This document shows positions 15,001-20,808 of a stretch of DNA of 64,000 nucleotides, piece by piece (positions within the stretch are counted from its first letter, which is position 1; each line of letters starts with the position of its first letter). The translations under genes were made by a program, and so were the position numbers. Source of the stretch: Candidatus Vicinibacter proximus (GTDB lineage: Bacteria > Bacteroidota > Bacteroidia > Chitinophagales > Saprospiraceae); assembly GCA_016713905.1 (NCBI GenBank), contig JADJOE010000001.1, forward strand, positions 1,303,001 to 1,367,000, given 5' to 3'. The notes beneath the pieces were generated by a model. That model had not been told where the DNA came from and searched no databases. It saw nothing but the letters and a program-made list of their open reading frames with translations.

Positions 15001-18000
15001 AAACTCAAGCTCAAATTGATACAAAGTTCAATAACTGGTTAGCTACTGCCAACTTTACCGGAGGTTGTAATCCAATATTGTCCAACGACAACAGTGGTCC
15101 TAATCCTTCCTTCTGCGGTGGAAGTAAGAGTATTACTTTTACCGTGACCAGCGATTGCGAGACACCAAAGACCTGCCTTGCAACATTTACAGTCACTCCT
15201 GCCCCTGCTGTGATTATCAATTGTCCGGTAAATCAGAACGAGGTAGCTTGTCAGACGCAAGCGCAAATTGATGCTAAGTTCAATATTTGGTTGGGTACAG
15301 CATCTTTCTCAGGGGGATGTAACGGAACCTTATCCAATGATAACACAGGACCAAATCCAAGTCCATGTGGTGGTAGTAAGACTGTGACATTTACGGTTAC
15401 CAGCTCCTGTGAAGGACCTAAAACCTGTACAGCAACTTTTACTGTGAACCCGGCACCGCCTGTAGTATTAACATGCCCTGTTAATCAAACTGAGCCTGCT
15501 TGTCAGACTCAAGCTGCAATTAATTCTAAATTTACCACTTGGCTTGCTACAGTTTCTGCCACCGGTGGATGTAATCCGGTATTCACAAATAATAATACAG
15601 GAGCACCATTAGCATGTGGAGGAACAACCACAGTTACATTTACGGTAACCAGTGATTGTGAATCTCCAAAGACTTGTTCTGCTACTTTCACGGTTAGCCC
15701 TGCTCCTGTGGTAAGTGTAACTTGCCCGGTAAGTCAGACAGAAGGACCTTGTCAGACACAGGCAATTATTGATTCTAAGTTTAGCATGTGGTTAAATTCA
15801 ATTTCTGTAAGCGGAGGTTGTAACACACAAGTAAGTAACAACAATACAGGTGCACCATCTTTCTGCGGAGGTACCACAACCGTTATTTTTACGGTGACCA
15901 GCGATTGTGAACCAAATGTGACCTGTACTGCCACTTTCACAGTTTCTCCCGCAACACCGGTTAATCTGACCTGTCCTGTGAATCAGACAGAAGCTGCTTG
16001 TCAAAACCAGGCTGCTATCGATGCGAAGTTTAATACCTGGCTGGGAACAGTTTCTTTCAGTGGAGGATGTAATTCTTCACTCAGTAACAACAACACCGGT
16101 GCTCCATCCTTCTGTGGTGGCAGTAAAACCGTAACTTTTACGGTAATCAGTGATTGTGAAGCGCCTAAAACCTGTTCAGCAACATTTACCGTGGATCCTA
16201 CGGCATTGGTCGTGTTGAACTGCCCAGTGAATCAAACAGAGGTGGCTTGTCAAACACAGGCGTCTATCGATACCAAGTTCAATAACTGGTTGGCAACAGT
16301 TTCTTTTAGTGGTGGATGTAATCCAACATTGAGCAACAACAATACCGGGGCTCCTTCTTTCTGTGGTGGTAGTAAAACGGTAACTTTTACAGTAACCAGT
16401 GATTGTGAAGCGCCTAAGACCTGTATGGCCACTTTTACAGTAGATCCTGCACCTGTTGTGGTATTAACCTGCCCTGTGAATCAAACGGAGGCTGCATGCC
16501 AGACGCAAGCGGTCATCAATACTAAGTTTACAGCCTGGTTAAATACAGTAGTTTTCAGTGGCGGTTGCAATGCAACCATCAGTAACAACAATACAGGTGC
16601 TCCTAATGCCTGCGGTGGAACTACAACAGTAACGTTTACGGTAAACAGCGATTGTGAGTCGCCAAAAACATGTTCTGCAACATTTACAGTTTCTGGTTCA
16701 CCGACTACACTTACCTGTCCGGTGAATCAAACAGAGGTGTCTTGTCAAACACAAGCACAAATTGATACCAAATTTGCAACCTGGCTTGCTTCAGTTTCTG
16801 CAACCGGTGGATGTAATACCATGTTCAGCAATAACAATACAGGAGCTCCAAATGCTTGTGGTGGTACGACGACAGTAACCTTTACATTGACCAGCGATTG
16901 TGATGCGCCTAAAACTTGTAGTGCCACATTCACAGTGCTAAGCTCACCTGTAAATCTAACATGCCCGACAAACCAAACCGAGACCGCATGTCAGACCCAG
17001 GCACAGATCGATACCAAATTTGCAACCTGGCTAAATACGGTTAATTTTAGTGGAGGATGTAATGCAACCATAAGTAATGATAACAATGGTGCGCCTAATT
17101 TCTGCGGAGGTAGCAAAACAGTAACCTTTACAGTAACCAGCTCTTGTGAAGTACCAAGAACATGTAGTGCTACTTTTACAGTTAACCCAGCACCTCCCGT
17201 TAGCGTCACTTGTCCTTTCACCCAAACGGAAGCAGGTTGTCAGACCCAGGCACAGATTGATACCAAATTCGCAACCTGGCTCACCACCATCAATGTATCC
17301 GGTGGATGCAACACAATGGTAACCAACAACAATACCGGTGCGCCTAATTTCTGTGGCGGTTCCAGTGTAGTAATATTTACGGTTACCAGCAGTTGTGAGC
17401 CATCCAGTACCTGCACGGCATCTTTTAATGTTAACCCTGCACCTGGTGTAATTTTAACATGTCCTTCAAATCAAACGGAAGCCGCTTGTCAGACTCAGGC
17501 AGACATCAATTCTAAATTTGCAACCTGGTTGTCTACAGTGAATGTAAATGGAGGTTGCAATCCGATGGTGACCAACAATAATTCAGGTGCGCCAAACTTC
17601 TGCGGTGGCACCACAACTGTGGTCTTTACTGTAACCAGTTCATGTGCCAGTTCCTCAACATGTTCTGCCGTCTTTACAGTAAATAATGCACCAAATCTTA
17701 CCTTAACTTGTCCAGCAAATGTCAGTGAGGCTGCTTGTCAAACACAAGCCCAAATCAATACGAAATTTGCAGCATGGTTGAGTTCGGTGAGCACAACTGG
17801 AGGATGTAATCCGGTGGTAACCAACAATAATTCAGGAGCGCCTAATTTCTGCGGTGGGACGACTACCGTAGTCTTTACAGTAACCAGCAGCTGCGCAAGC
17901 TCTTCGACATGTTCTGCCACATTTACCGTTTTGTCTTCTCCAATTTCCATTACTTGTCCTAACAATGTAACGGAAGTTTCCTGTCAGACACAAAGTGAAA

Positions 18001-20669
18001 TCAATACCAAGTTTAACAACTGGCTAAATGGCGCTTTGATAACCGGAGGATGTAATCCTGTCGTGAGCAATAACAACAACGGTGCACCTAATGAATGTGG
18101 TGGCTCAAAAACAGTCACTTTCACGGTAACCAGTGATTGCGATATACCAAAATCCTGTACAGCAACATTCACGGTGGAAACCATTCCGGATCCGCAGATC
18201 GTTTGTCCACCTGATGTAACCATTGATTGTGATGAATCTACCTTACCTTCCAACACTGGTGTTCCGGCTGCAGTAGATGGATGTAACGGCACTCCGAATG
18301 TAAGTTATGATGACCAAATTACTTATGGTGATTGCCCGGGTGATTATGTAATTACCAGAACCTGGTTAGCGGTTGATAAGTGTAATAAAACAGATGAATG
18401 TATGCAGATCATTACCGTGGTCAATACAGTAGAACCAACCTTTACCTTACCACCGGATATTACAATTTTCAAATCTGCTTCCGCATCCGCAACAGCTAAG
18501 ACAATTGTGAATTATGATTTCAACAAAGGGATTTCATACCCAAGCTTGTCGCCATATTTATATCCAGGAATTACATCCGTTGTCGACACCAGCTCGAATA
18601 TGTACATGAGTACAACGGGTGTTACAACAGGGATTCAGGCCTTTACTGTTAATTCAGTGGCTGGAAAAGGACTTAAAGTCACTAATTCTCAGCAAACCGG
18701 TCATTGGCAATTCAATCTTGCGGGTAGATCTCTACCTTCCTGTACTAATTTTGAAGTATATGTTCAAGCTCAAAGGAAGAGTAATGGAAGTGCCACAACC
18801 TTGTTGATGGATTACAGCACCAATGGTACAACATGGAATAATTTCAGCTCAACACCATTGACCATTGGCAATTGGGTGGAATGTGTAGCAGGTATACCGG
18901 GAGTGGCCAATCCGAATAATCTATACATCAGAGTAAGGTATAGTGGTGGATCCAATAATGAGACGAAGGAATTATTTATCGATAACTTCCAGGTCAGGAT
19001 CAGCAAGCAATATGAAGCGTGTGCATTTGATGATGGACCTGACAAGACCGGATATCCATCAAACATTAATCATCCATGTGATGCTGATCCATCCTTTACT
19101 TACAAGGATTCCCTCGAGGCAGGAGATTGTGTTTCAAAGGTATTCAGGACCTGGATTGTTACAGACAATTGCGGTAATTCTTCCAGTGGAACAGGAAAGC
19201 AGGTTATCACTGTCAAAGATTCTACCGGACCTGTGATCACTTGTCCATCTTCAAATGTTCAAGTGAGAAAGGCGGATTCAACAAAATGTTACTACACTGT
19301 GGTCAATTCAGAATTTGATGCTACAGCTTATGATTTGTGTCAGGATTCTGCGGTAACCATTACCAACGACCTCAATAATTCTTCTACTTTGAACGGCTAT
19401 CAGTTTAAGGTTGGTAAGGATACCATAAAATGGACGGCTACGGATGCTTGTGGCAATACCTCTGTTTGTTTTGTAAAAGTAGATATTTACGAAATTGAAC
19501 CACCGGAAGCGAGATGTAAGGAGAATACGATTGTTCTCGATTCCACGGGAATAAAAACCATAACGGTAGATACTATAGATAACAATTCAACAGATAATTG
19601 TGGCATCCAAACCAGGTTTTTGAACAGATACACCTACACTTGTGATGATATTCCATTCAGAATTGTGACCCTCACAGTGATAGATTCCAGTGGACTCAGT
19701 GATACCTGTACGGCAAAACTTTACATCATAGACAATGTGAAGCCAAAGATTGTGTGTAAAAATTTAAGTTTTGCACTTCCTCAATCAAAGACAAAAACCA
19801 TAACCGCTTTGGATGTTTTGCTGAGCAATACAGACAACTGTGGAATTCTTACGAGGGTGGTGGTGCCAAACACTTTCAATTGCGACAGTCCGAAGAATAC
19901 TACGGTTACCGTTACCGTTACCGATGTGAATGGAAATTCTTCAACTTGTACTTCAATAGTCACCATCACAAATGATTCCGATAACGATGGAATTTATGAT
20001 CCTTGTGACAATTGTATCAACGATCCAAATCCTAATCAGATGGATAGTGATTGTGATAAGGTGGGAGACGCATGTGATGTTTGTCCAAACGGTGATGATT
20101 CTGTAGACAACAATGGCGATGGTTTACCGGATTGTAAATATCCTCCAACCTTTGCCAATATTCTAAGTTCATGGAAATGTGGTAATATTCCGCAAAGAGT
20201 ATATGTTGCTTCTATAGGAACCAATGGACAGTGTACTAGAAAGTGTGTTTTGTATACAACTTACCTCAAGGATAAAGGACCAAAATTGCATTTGGGACCT
20301 TGTAAATCCTGTGGCGAAGGATTTACCGATAATGGCGGTGGCGACGAAGTGATCGAATATATCTACGAAGAACAGGAGGATCCACAGGTATCTGTCTCCA
20401 AACCTAATGGAGAATATGATTTTATTCTGGTGCCGAATCCAAATGAAGGAGAGTTCGAAATTCAATTTGACCAACCAATTGATCAGGGTACGGTAAAAGT
20501 GATCAATATGCTTGGCCAAGAAGTTTGGAATTTTGAAATAAAGGAACTAACCCATTTGATTAAAGTGAGTGAGCAGTCCTTTAAATTCCATACTTCTGGA
20601 ATGTATCGGGTCATGTTATTGTCTAATAATGGAAAGAAAATTCACAATCTTATGATTATTTCTAAGTAG
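3..20669 (+). CDS. Giant repetitive T9SS-secreted surface protein (5'-truncated by window edge)
   Basis: The frame is open to the left edge, so the true start and signal peptide lie outside; the first possible start inside is TTG at 66. Residue numbers below count from 66. In order: a beta-propeller-like stretch (~1-140); a GEVED domain (~145-315, ending in a GEVEDYF motif); three six-cysteine modules (~317-564); four ~95-residue modules sharing LEALPGN and DACGNTS motifs (~565-935); HYR-like modules, two of them followed by a predicted beta-sandwich segment containing GHWQFN; about 53 six-cysteine modules (~1635-6040); HYR-like modules with a third beta-sandwich; a TSP3-like acidic Asp/Cys-rich stretch (~6635-6690); and a type A T9SS sorting domain (PNPNEGEF, GQEV, SGMYRV). 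Inferred role: a disulfide-rich surface adhesin or stalk. No enzyme motif was seen. A hairpin terminator follows directly. Confidence 0.9.
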   Translation, partial: VSDTGGVATYKATFYGSSGQDLGNGIKLVSETACGSGGNSFILIWGTTGGNNLPTRNIGSDPFFDASANGGTDMFFSGFRSALDTLIYGTYVGGNQNDYLGNIGNPIGSNHLWVLGSSIYVGTTTHSSTLTPTVILGGFDQNKNNGGNDAHVIFKIAVTSIVTVDYGDAPTSFGSPFHNINCGTIGIKRIDSESGPQPTNKARGDDLAGFDDEDGVASLPIVNTGGPQTVTITIDSIYNQTGREATIYAWINVSGDGRFQADEFQTTKVANGFVGSKTLTWANVTMSAPDSNRFLRIRITTDSLIDNLLNDNVDERSLISARDGEVEDYFLDTVYTQVVLNCPLNRVEAACQTQAQINTKFAAWLATVNYTGGCNPVLTNNNTGAPLACGGTTTVTFTVTSDCEPPVSCMATFTVTNAPAVVLTCPTNKTEPICLTQDTVNARFNAWLNTASRTGGCSPVLSNNNTGAPDKCGGTRSVTFTVTSSCEVNRTCTATYTVSTPATVAITCPTSKVEPACLTQDTVNARFNAWLASVSRTGGCNVVITNNNIGAPSKCGGLRSVTFTATSTCDVNKTCTATYRVTTDTTPVVTGTLDTLVVQGCTASNAPVAKTTVAGIESLPGNVLITDACTPDSLLTVMSTDSSYNTCPVYVKRTYKVTDVCSNTTSGIIQIIKIQDTTPPNITGALDTITLEGCTISVVPLPVTTVAALEALPGNLMISDTCTTDPNLVVMSSDSSYNNCPIILRRKYTVKDACNNISNNIFQYFRIRDTQAPSFTGSLDTLTLEGCTVSSAPAPKTTVAQLEALPGNLMIFDSCTVDAQLIVMSVDSVYGSCPINIKRKYTITDACGNTSNIIVHFIRVDDTTSPSVTGSLDTLIINGCEAGAAPAPKTTVAELEALPGNLMITDVCTVDASLTVSSFDEVDGTCPIVITRTYNITDACGNTSVDIIHIIEVQDTTKPTFSKPADITIYVDETCMYDADTSITGTVTDEMDNCSIGLDAMYADSTVVGSCQGETKIYRKWTLLDDCNNAATPKTQLITVSDTIPPTFTVPADITIYKSPDIPDTAVIVNYDFNGGSDYDALCPQVFTGISVKVDTSSNPFKQVPGTNSGTFAYTNNPDAGNGLTVDSSQTAGHWQFNIKGETLQNCSNIGVHIQGYKAGLGSADVLRMEYSLNGSTWNIFRTKTLTTGSWVQDTATIPGVSSPDSLFLRISYTTPGVGSPKSLHIDNLQVRAQLCCGYDASPNVTGNVTDESDNCATGLLATFCDSVVVEPCEGSNLIYRMWSLQDSCGNDAEMGTQLITVLDTTKPTFDIPNDTTLYKGGVSADTNIIVNYNFNRGNSYPKLYPRLYFGILSEVDSSSNVFLTDTGTITGPLAFAVDSFVGRAMRVDTSDRPGHWQFNLSGFYLPLCSNIKVYSQALMKGVGAADTCHFDYSLNDTTWFRYNSFPLTLGQWKEDTATVPVSGVSRLYLRVTYSGGTGIGDKSFLMDNFQVNAQMNFDSCSYDADPSITGWPTNVMDNCDKHPVVFYVDTIQEGPTCSSETLIYRSWTVIDDCENMDTATQIITILDTLKPIITCPIDVTVNCEQSTDPDSTGYATAFEFCYDTMVLVTHLDSILPGTCPGDYTILREWTAMDSCGNTSMCTQVITVIPIEGPELTCPNDTTLIACQTQGTVNAAFDAWLETVQVSGGCYTELTDDNTGPPDACGGSKTVTFTATSDCEDDQVCMATFTVTAAPVVVLTCPTNATEAACQTQAEINAKFTTWLGTAMFTGGCNATISNNNNGAPMACGGSKTVTFTVTSTCEPNRTCMATFTVTAAPAVVITCPVNATEAACQTQAEIDTKFTTWLGTAMFTGGCNGVLTNDNTGAPMACGGTKTVIFTVNSDCEGPKTCTATFTVTAAPPVMLTCPTNTTEAACQTQAQIDTKFNTWLSTAMFTGGCNGVLSNDNSGAPMACGGTKTVVFTVTSSCESNNTCSATFTVDPAPPVMLTCPTNQTEAACQTQTEINTKFNTWLGTVSYSGGCNSMLSNDNSGAPDKCGGVATVTFTVSSSCESNNTCTATFTVTPAPAVVLNCPANQTEASCQSQTDINNKFTTWLGTANFSGGCNATLSNDNSGAPDKCGGVAVVTFTVTSTCEPNNTCTATFTVTPAPAVVLTCPVNATEAECQTQSAIDTKFTTWLGTAMFTGGCNGVLTNDNTGAPMACGGSKTVTFTVTSDCEGPKTCMATFTVTAAPAVVLTCPTNATEAECQTQSAIDTKFNTWLGTAMFTGGCNGVLTNDNTGAPMACGGSKTVTFTVTSDCEGPKTCMATFTVTAAPAVVLTCPTNATEAECQTQSAIDAKFTTWLGTAMFTGGCNGVLTNDNTGAPMACGGSKTVIFTVNSDCEGPKTCTATFTVTAAPIVVLTCPTNQTEAACQTQAAIDAKFNTWLGTAMFTGGCNGVLTNDNTGAPMACGGVKMVTFTVTSDCEPNKTCTATFTVIDAPVVVLNCPSNQTEAACQTQSAIDAKFTTWLGTANFSGGCNAMLSNNSTTAPDHCGGMASVTFTVTSDCEPNKTCTATFTVTPAPAVNLTCPVNATEAACQTQAAIDAKFNTWLGTAMFTGGCNGMLSNNNSGPAPDHCGGSKSVTYTVTSDCEPNVTCTATFTVTPAPAVMLTCPANVTEAACQTQAQIDTKFNTWLGTAMFTGGCNGMLSNNNSGPAPDHCGGSKSVTYTVTSDCEPNVTCTATFTVDPAPPVMLTCPANVTEAACQTQAAIDAKFNTWLGTAMFTGGCNGMLSNNNSGPAPDHCGGSKSVTYTVTSDCEPNVTCTATFTVDPAPAVVLTCPTNATEAACQSQSAIDAKFNTWLGTAMFTGGCNGMMSNNSTTAPNACGGSASITFTVTSDCEPNQTCTATFTVDPAPPVNLTCPASVTEAACQTQSAIDAKFNTWLGTAMFTGGCNGMLSNNSTTPPNACGGSASITFTVTSDCEPNVTCTATFTVTPAPPVMLTCPANVTEAACQTQAQIDTKFNTWLGTAMFTGGCNGMLSNNSTTAPDHCGGVATVTYTVTSDCEPNVTCTATFTVTPAPPVMLTCPANVTEAACQTQSAIDTKFNAWLGTAMFTGGCNGMLSNNSTTAPDHCGGVATVTYTVTSDCEPNVTCTATFTVDPAPPVMLTCPANVTEAACQTQAQIDTKFNTWLGTAMFTGGCNGMLSNNNSGPAPDHCGGSKSVTYTVTSDCEPNVTCTATFTVDPAPPVMLTCPANVTEAACQTQAQIDTKFNTWLGTAMFTGGCNGMLSNNNSGPAPDHCGGSKSVTYTVTSDCEPNVTCTATFTVDPAPPVMLTCPANVTEAACQTQAAIDAKFNTWLGTAMFTGGCNGMLSNNNSGPAPDHCGGSKSVTYTVTSDCEPNVTCTAMFTVDPAPAVVLTCPTNATEAACQTQAQIDAKFNTWLGTAMFTGGCNGMMSNNSTTAPNACGGSASITFTVTSDCEPNQTCTATFTVDPAPPVNLTCPASVTEAACQTQSAIDAKFNTWLGTAMFTGGCNGMLSNNSTTPPNACGGSASITFTVTSDCEPNVTCTATFTVTPAPPVMLTCPANVTEAACQTQAQIDTKFNTWLGTAMFTGGCNGMLSNNSTTAPDHCGGVATVTYTVTSDCEPNVTCTATFTVTPAPPVMLTCPANVTEAACQTQSAIDTKFNAWLGTAMFTGGCNGMLSNNSTTAPDHCGGVATVTYTVTSDCEPNVTCTATFTVDPAPVVNLTCPVNVTEAACQTQAQIDTKFNTWLGTAMFTGGCNGMLSNNSTTAPNACGGSASVTFTVTSDCEPNVTCTATFTVDPAPPVMLTCPANVTEAACQTQAQIDTKFNTWLGTAMFTGGCNGMLSNNNSGPAPDHCGGSKSVTYTVTSDCEPNVTCTATFTVDPAPPVMLTCPANVTEAACQTQAAIDAKFNTWLGTAMFTGGCNGMLSNNNSGPAPDHCGGSKSVTYTVTSDCEPNVTCTATFTVDPASAVVLTCPTNATEAACQSQSAIDAKFNTWLGTAMFTGGCNGMMSNNSTTAPNACGGSASITFTVTSDCEPNQTCTATFTVDPAPPVNLTCPASVTEAACQTQSAIDAKFNTWLGTAMFTGGCNGMLSNNSTTPPNACGGSASITFTVTSDCEPNVTCTATFTVTPAPPVMLTCPANVTEAACQTQAQIDTKFNTWLGTAMFTGGCNGMLSNNSTTAPDHCGGVATVTYTVTSDCEPNVTCTATFTVTPAPPVMLTCPANVTEAACQTQSAIDTKFNAWLGTAMFTGGCNGMLSNNSTTAPDHCGGVATVTYTVTSDCEPNVTCTATFTVDPAPPVMLTCPANVTEAACQTQAQIDTKFNTWLGTAMFTGGCNGMLSNNNSGPAPDHCGGSKSVTYTVTSDCEPNVTCTATFTVDPAPPVMLTCPANVTEAACQTQAQIDAKFNTWLGTGMFTGGCNGILSNDNSGPIPDHCGGSKSVTYTVTSDCEPNVTCTATFTVTPAPAVVLTCPINATEVACQTQAAIDAKFNTWLGTAMFTGGCNGMLSNNNSGPAPDHCGGSKSVTFTVTSDCEPVQTCTATFTVDPAPAVVLTCPINVTEVACQTQTAIDAKFNTWLGTAMYTGGCNGVLTNDNSGPAPDHCGGSKTVTFTVNSDCEDPMMCTATFTVDPAPAVVLTCPVNTTEAACQSQSAIDAKFNTWLGTAMFTGGCNGMLSNNSTTPPNACGGSASITFTVTSDCESNQTCTATFTVTPAPVVVLTCPVNQTEAACQSQTDINNKFNTWLGTASFSGGCNAMLSNNSITAPDHCGGVATVTFTVTSDCETPKTCTATFTVTPAPVVVLTCPLNQTEAACQSQTDINNKFNTWLGTASFSGGCNAMMSNNSTTAPDHCGGVASVTFTVTSDCETPKTCTATFTVTPAPVVVLNCPVNQTEVACQTQAQIDAKFNTWLGTASFSGGCNGMLSNDNTGPNPDHCGGSKSVTFTVTSDCEPVKTCTASFTVLSSPVTLNCPVNQTEAACQTQAQIDTKFNNWLATANFTGGCNPILSNDNSGPNPSFCGGSKSITFTVTSDCETPKTCLATFTVTPAPAVIINCPVNQNEVACQTQAQIDAKFNIWLGTASFSGGCNGTLSNDNTGPNPSPCGGSKTVTFTVTSSCEGPKTCTATFTVNPAPPVVLTCPVNQTEPACQTQAAINSKFTTWLATVSATGGCNPVFTNNNTGAPLACGGTTTVTFTVTSDCESPKTCSATFTVSPAPVVSVTCPVSQTEGPCQTQAIIDSKFSMWLNSISVSGGCNTQVSNNNTGAPSFCGGTTTVIFTVTSDCEPNVTCTATFTVSPATPVNLTCPVNQTEAACQNQAAIDAKFNTWLGTVSFSGGCNSSLSNNNTGAPSFCGGSKTVTFTVISDCEAPKTCSATFTVDPTALVVLNCPVNQTEVACQTQASIDTKFNNWLATVSFSGGCNPTLSNNNTGAPSFCGGSKTVTFTVTSDCEAPKTCMATFTVDPAPVVVLTCPVNQTEAACQTQAVINTKFTAWLNTVVFSGGCNATISNNNTGAPNACGGTTTVTFTVNSDCESPKTCSATFTVSGSPTTLTCPVNQTEVSCQTQAQIDTKFATWLASVSATGGCNTMFSNNNTGAPNACGGTTTVTFTLTSDCDAPKTCSATFTVLSSPVNLTCPTNQTETACQTQAQIDTKFATWLNTVNFSGGCNATISNDNNGAPNFCGGSKTVTFTVTSSCEVPRTCSATFTVNPAPPVSVTCPFTQTEAGCQTQAQIDTKFATWLTTINVSGGCNTMVTNNNTGAPNFCGGSSVVIFTVTSSCEPSSTCTASFNVNPAPGVILTCPSNQTEAACQTQADINSKFATWLSTVNVNGGCNPMVTNNNSGAPNFCGGTTTVVFTVTSSCASSSTCSAVFTVNNAPNLTLTCPANVSEAACQTQAQINTKFAAWLSSVSTTGGCNPVVTNNNSGAPNFCGGTTTVVFTVTSSCASSSTCSATFTVLSSPISITCPNNVTEVSCQTQSEINTKFNNWLNGALITGGCNPVVSNNNNGAPNECGGSKTVTFTVTSDCDIPKSCTATFTVETIPDPQIVCPPDVTIDCDESTLPSNTGVPAAVDGCNGTPNVSYDDQITYGDCPGDYVITRTWLAVDKCNKTDECMQIITVVNTVEPTFTLPPDITIFKSASASATAKTIVNYDFNKGISYPSLSPYLYPGITSVVDTSSNMYMSTTGVTTGIQAFTVNSVAGKGLKVTNSQQTGHWQFNLAGRSLPSCTNFEVYVQAQRKSNGSATTLLMDYSTNGTTWNNFSSTPLTIGNWVECVAGIPGVANPNNLYIRVRYSGGSNNETKELFIDNFQVRISKQYEACAFDDGPDKTGYPSNINHPCDADPSFTYKDSLEAGDCVSKVFRTWIVTDNCGNSSSGTGKQVITVKDSTGPVITCPSSNVQVRKADSTKCYYTVVNSEFDATAYDLCQDSAVTITNDLNNSSTLNGYQFKVGKDTIKWTATDACGNTSVCFVKVDIYEIEPPEARCKENTIVLDSTGIKTITVDTIDNNSTDNCGIQTRFLNRYTYTCDDIPFRIVTLTVIDSSGLSDTCTAKLYIIDNVKPKIVCKNLSFALPQSKTKTITALDVLLSNTDNCGILTRVVVPNTFNCDSPKNTTVTVTVTDVNGNSSTCTSIVTITNDSDNDGIYDPCDNCINDPNPNQMDSDCDKVGDACDVCPNGDDSVDNNGDGLPDCKYPPTFANILSSWKCGNIPQRVYVASIGTNGQCTRKCVLYTTYLKDKGPKLHLGPCKSCGEGFTDNGGGDEVIEYIYEEQEDPQVSVSKPNGEYDFILVPNPNEGEFEIQFDQPIDQGTVKVINMLGQEVWNFEIKELTHLIKVSEQSFKFHTSGMYRVMLLSNNGKKIHNLMIISK
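4964..18178 (+). repeat. Array of about 53 in-frame ~249-bp repeats (six-Cys HYR-like modules)
   Basis: By reading, about 53 tandem units of 246-252 bp lie in the giant gene. Each encodes ~83 residues with the pattern TCP, EAACQTQ, a short helix-like KFxxWL segment, GGCN, a variable loop, CGG, VTFTVTS(D/S)C, and TCTATFTV, giving six conserved cysteines. The second half resembles the HYR domain, while the ACQTQ...KFxxWL part looks like an insertion into it. Three more copies lie upstream at about 1014-1755, separated by other domains. Units at both ends are diverged and those in the middle are nearly identical. The spacers between units are short and Pro-rich (PAPP, PAPA). Confidence 0.93.
8461..13457 (+). 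repeat. Higher-order repeat: seven-module block (~1.75 kb), nearly three copies
   Basis: Inside the array, the same order of seven distinguishable modules recurs. The block-initial module (beginning TATTAACTTG) is at 8461, 10213 and 11962, spacings of 1752 and 1749 bp; the 3-bp difference comes from one module using NNSTTAP in place of NNNSGPAP. The third copy diverges in its last module (TGMF, SGPIPDH). Block copies agree over long stretches including silent sites, which points to recent duplication by unequal exchange. The modules just before 8461 match the end of the block, so the true duplication edge may lie slightly further left. Confidence 0.85.
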
Positions 20670-20694
20670 TGTTGTGAAAAAAAAGTGTTGAAAT

Positions 20695-20730
20695 AAAATG
20701 GGTGCAAAAATTCTTTTGCACCCATTTTTA
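20695..20730. terminator. Bidirectional intrinsic terminator
   Basis: A perfect 15-bp stem (20695-20709 with 20714-20728) has an ATTC loop and is followed by TATTTT. The left arm starts AAAA, so the minus-strand reading also ends in a T-rich tail. It sits between the 3' ends of the giant gene and the convergent aminotransferase gene and probably serves both. Confidence 0.88.
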
Positions 20731-20808
20731 TTTTGAGGTAATGTACTTATTTTTAGTTGGTGGCTTTTTCAATAAGGTATTCCACTGCAATAATGAGTTT
20801 GCACTCTT

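Noticed and set aside
4964..18178. CRISPR array or DNA-level satellite
   Set aside because: Unit length is ~249 bp, always a multiple of 3, and the units encode conserved cysteines. There are no short identical repeats with unique spacers.
4964..18178. SprB-type gliding adhesin repeats
   Set aside because: The six-Cys, CGG...TVTSDC pattern is HYR-like and differs from the SprB repeat; the C-terminal domain is type A, not the gliding-type domain.
5217..18292. Many antisense and +1-frame open frames of 60-250 codons across the repeat array
   Set aside because: They recur every ~250 bp, mirror the repeat of the giant gene, have Cys/His/Arg-rich low-complexity translations and no starts or family features. 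They are shadows.
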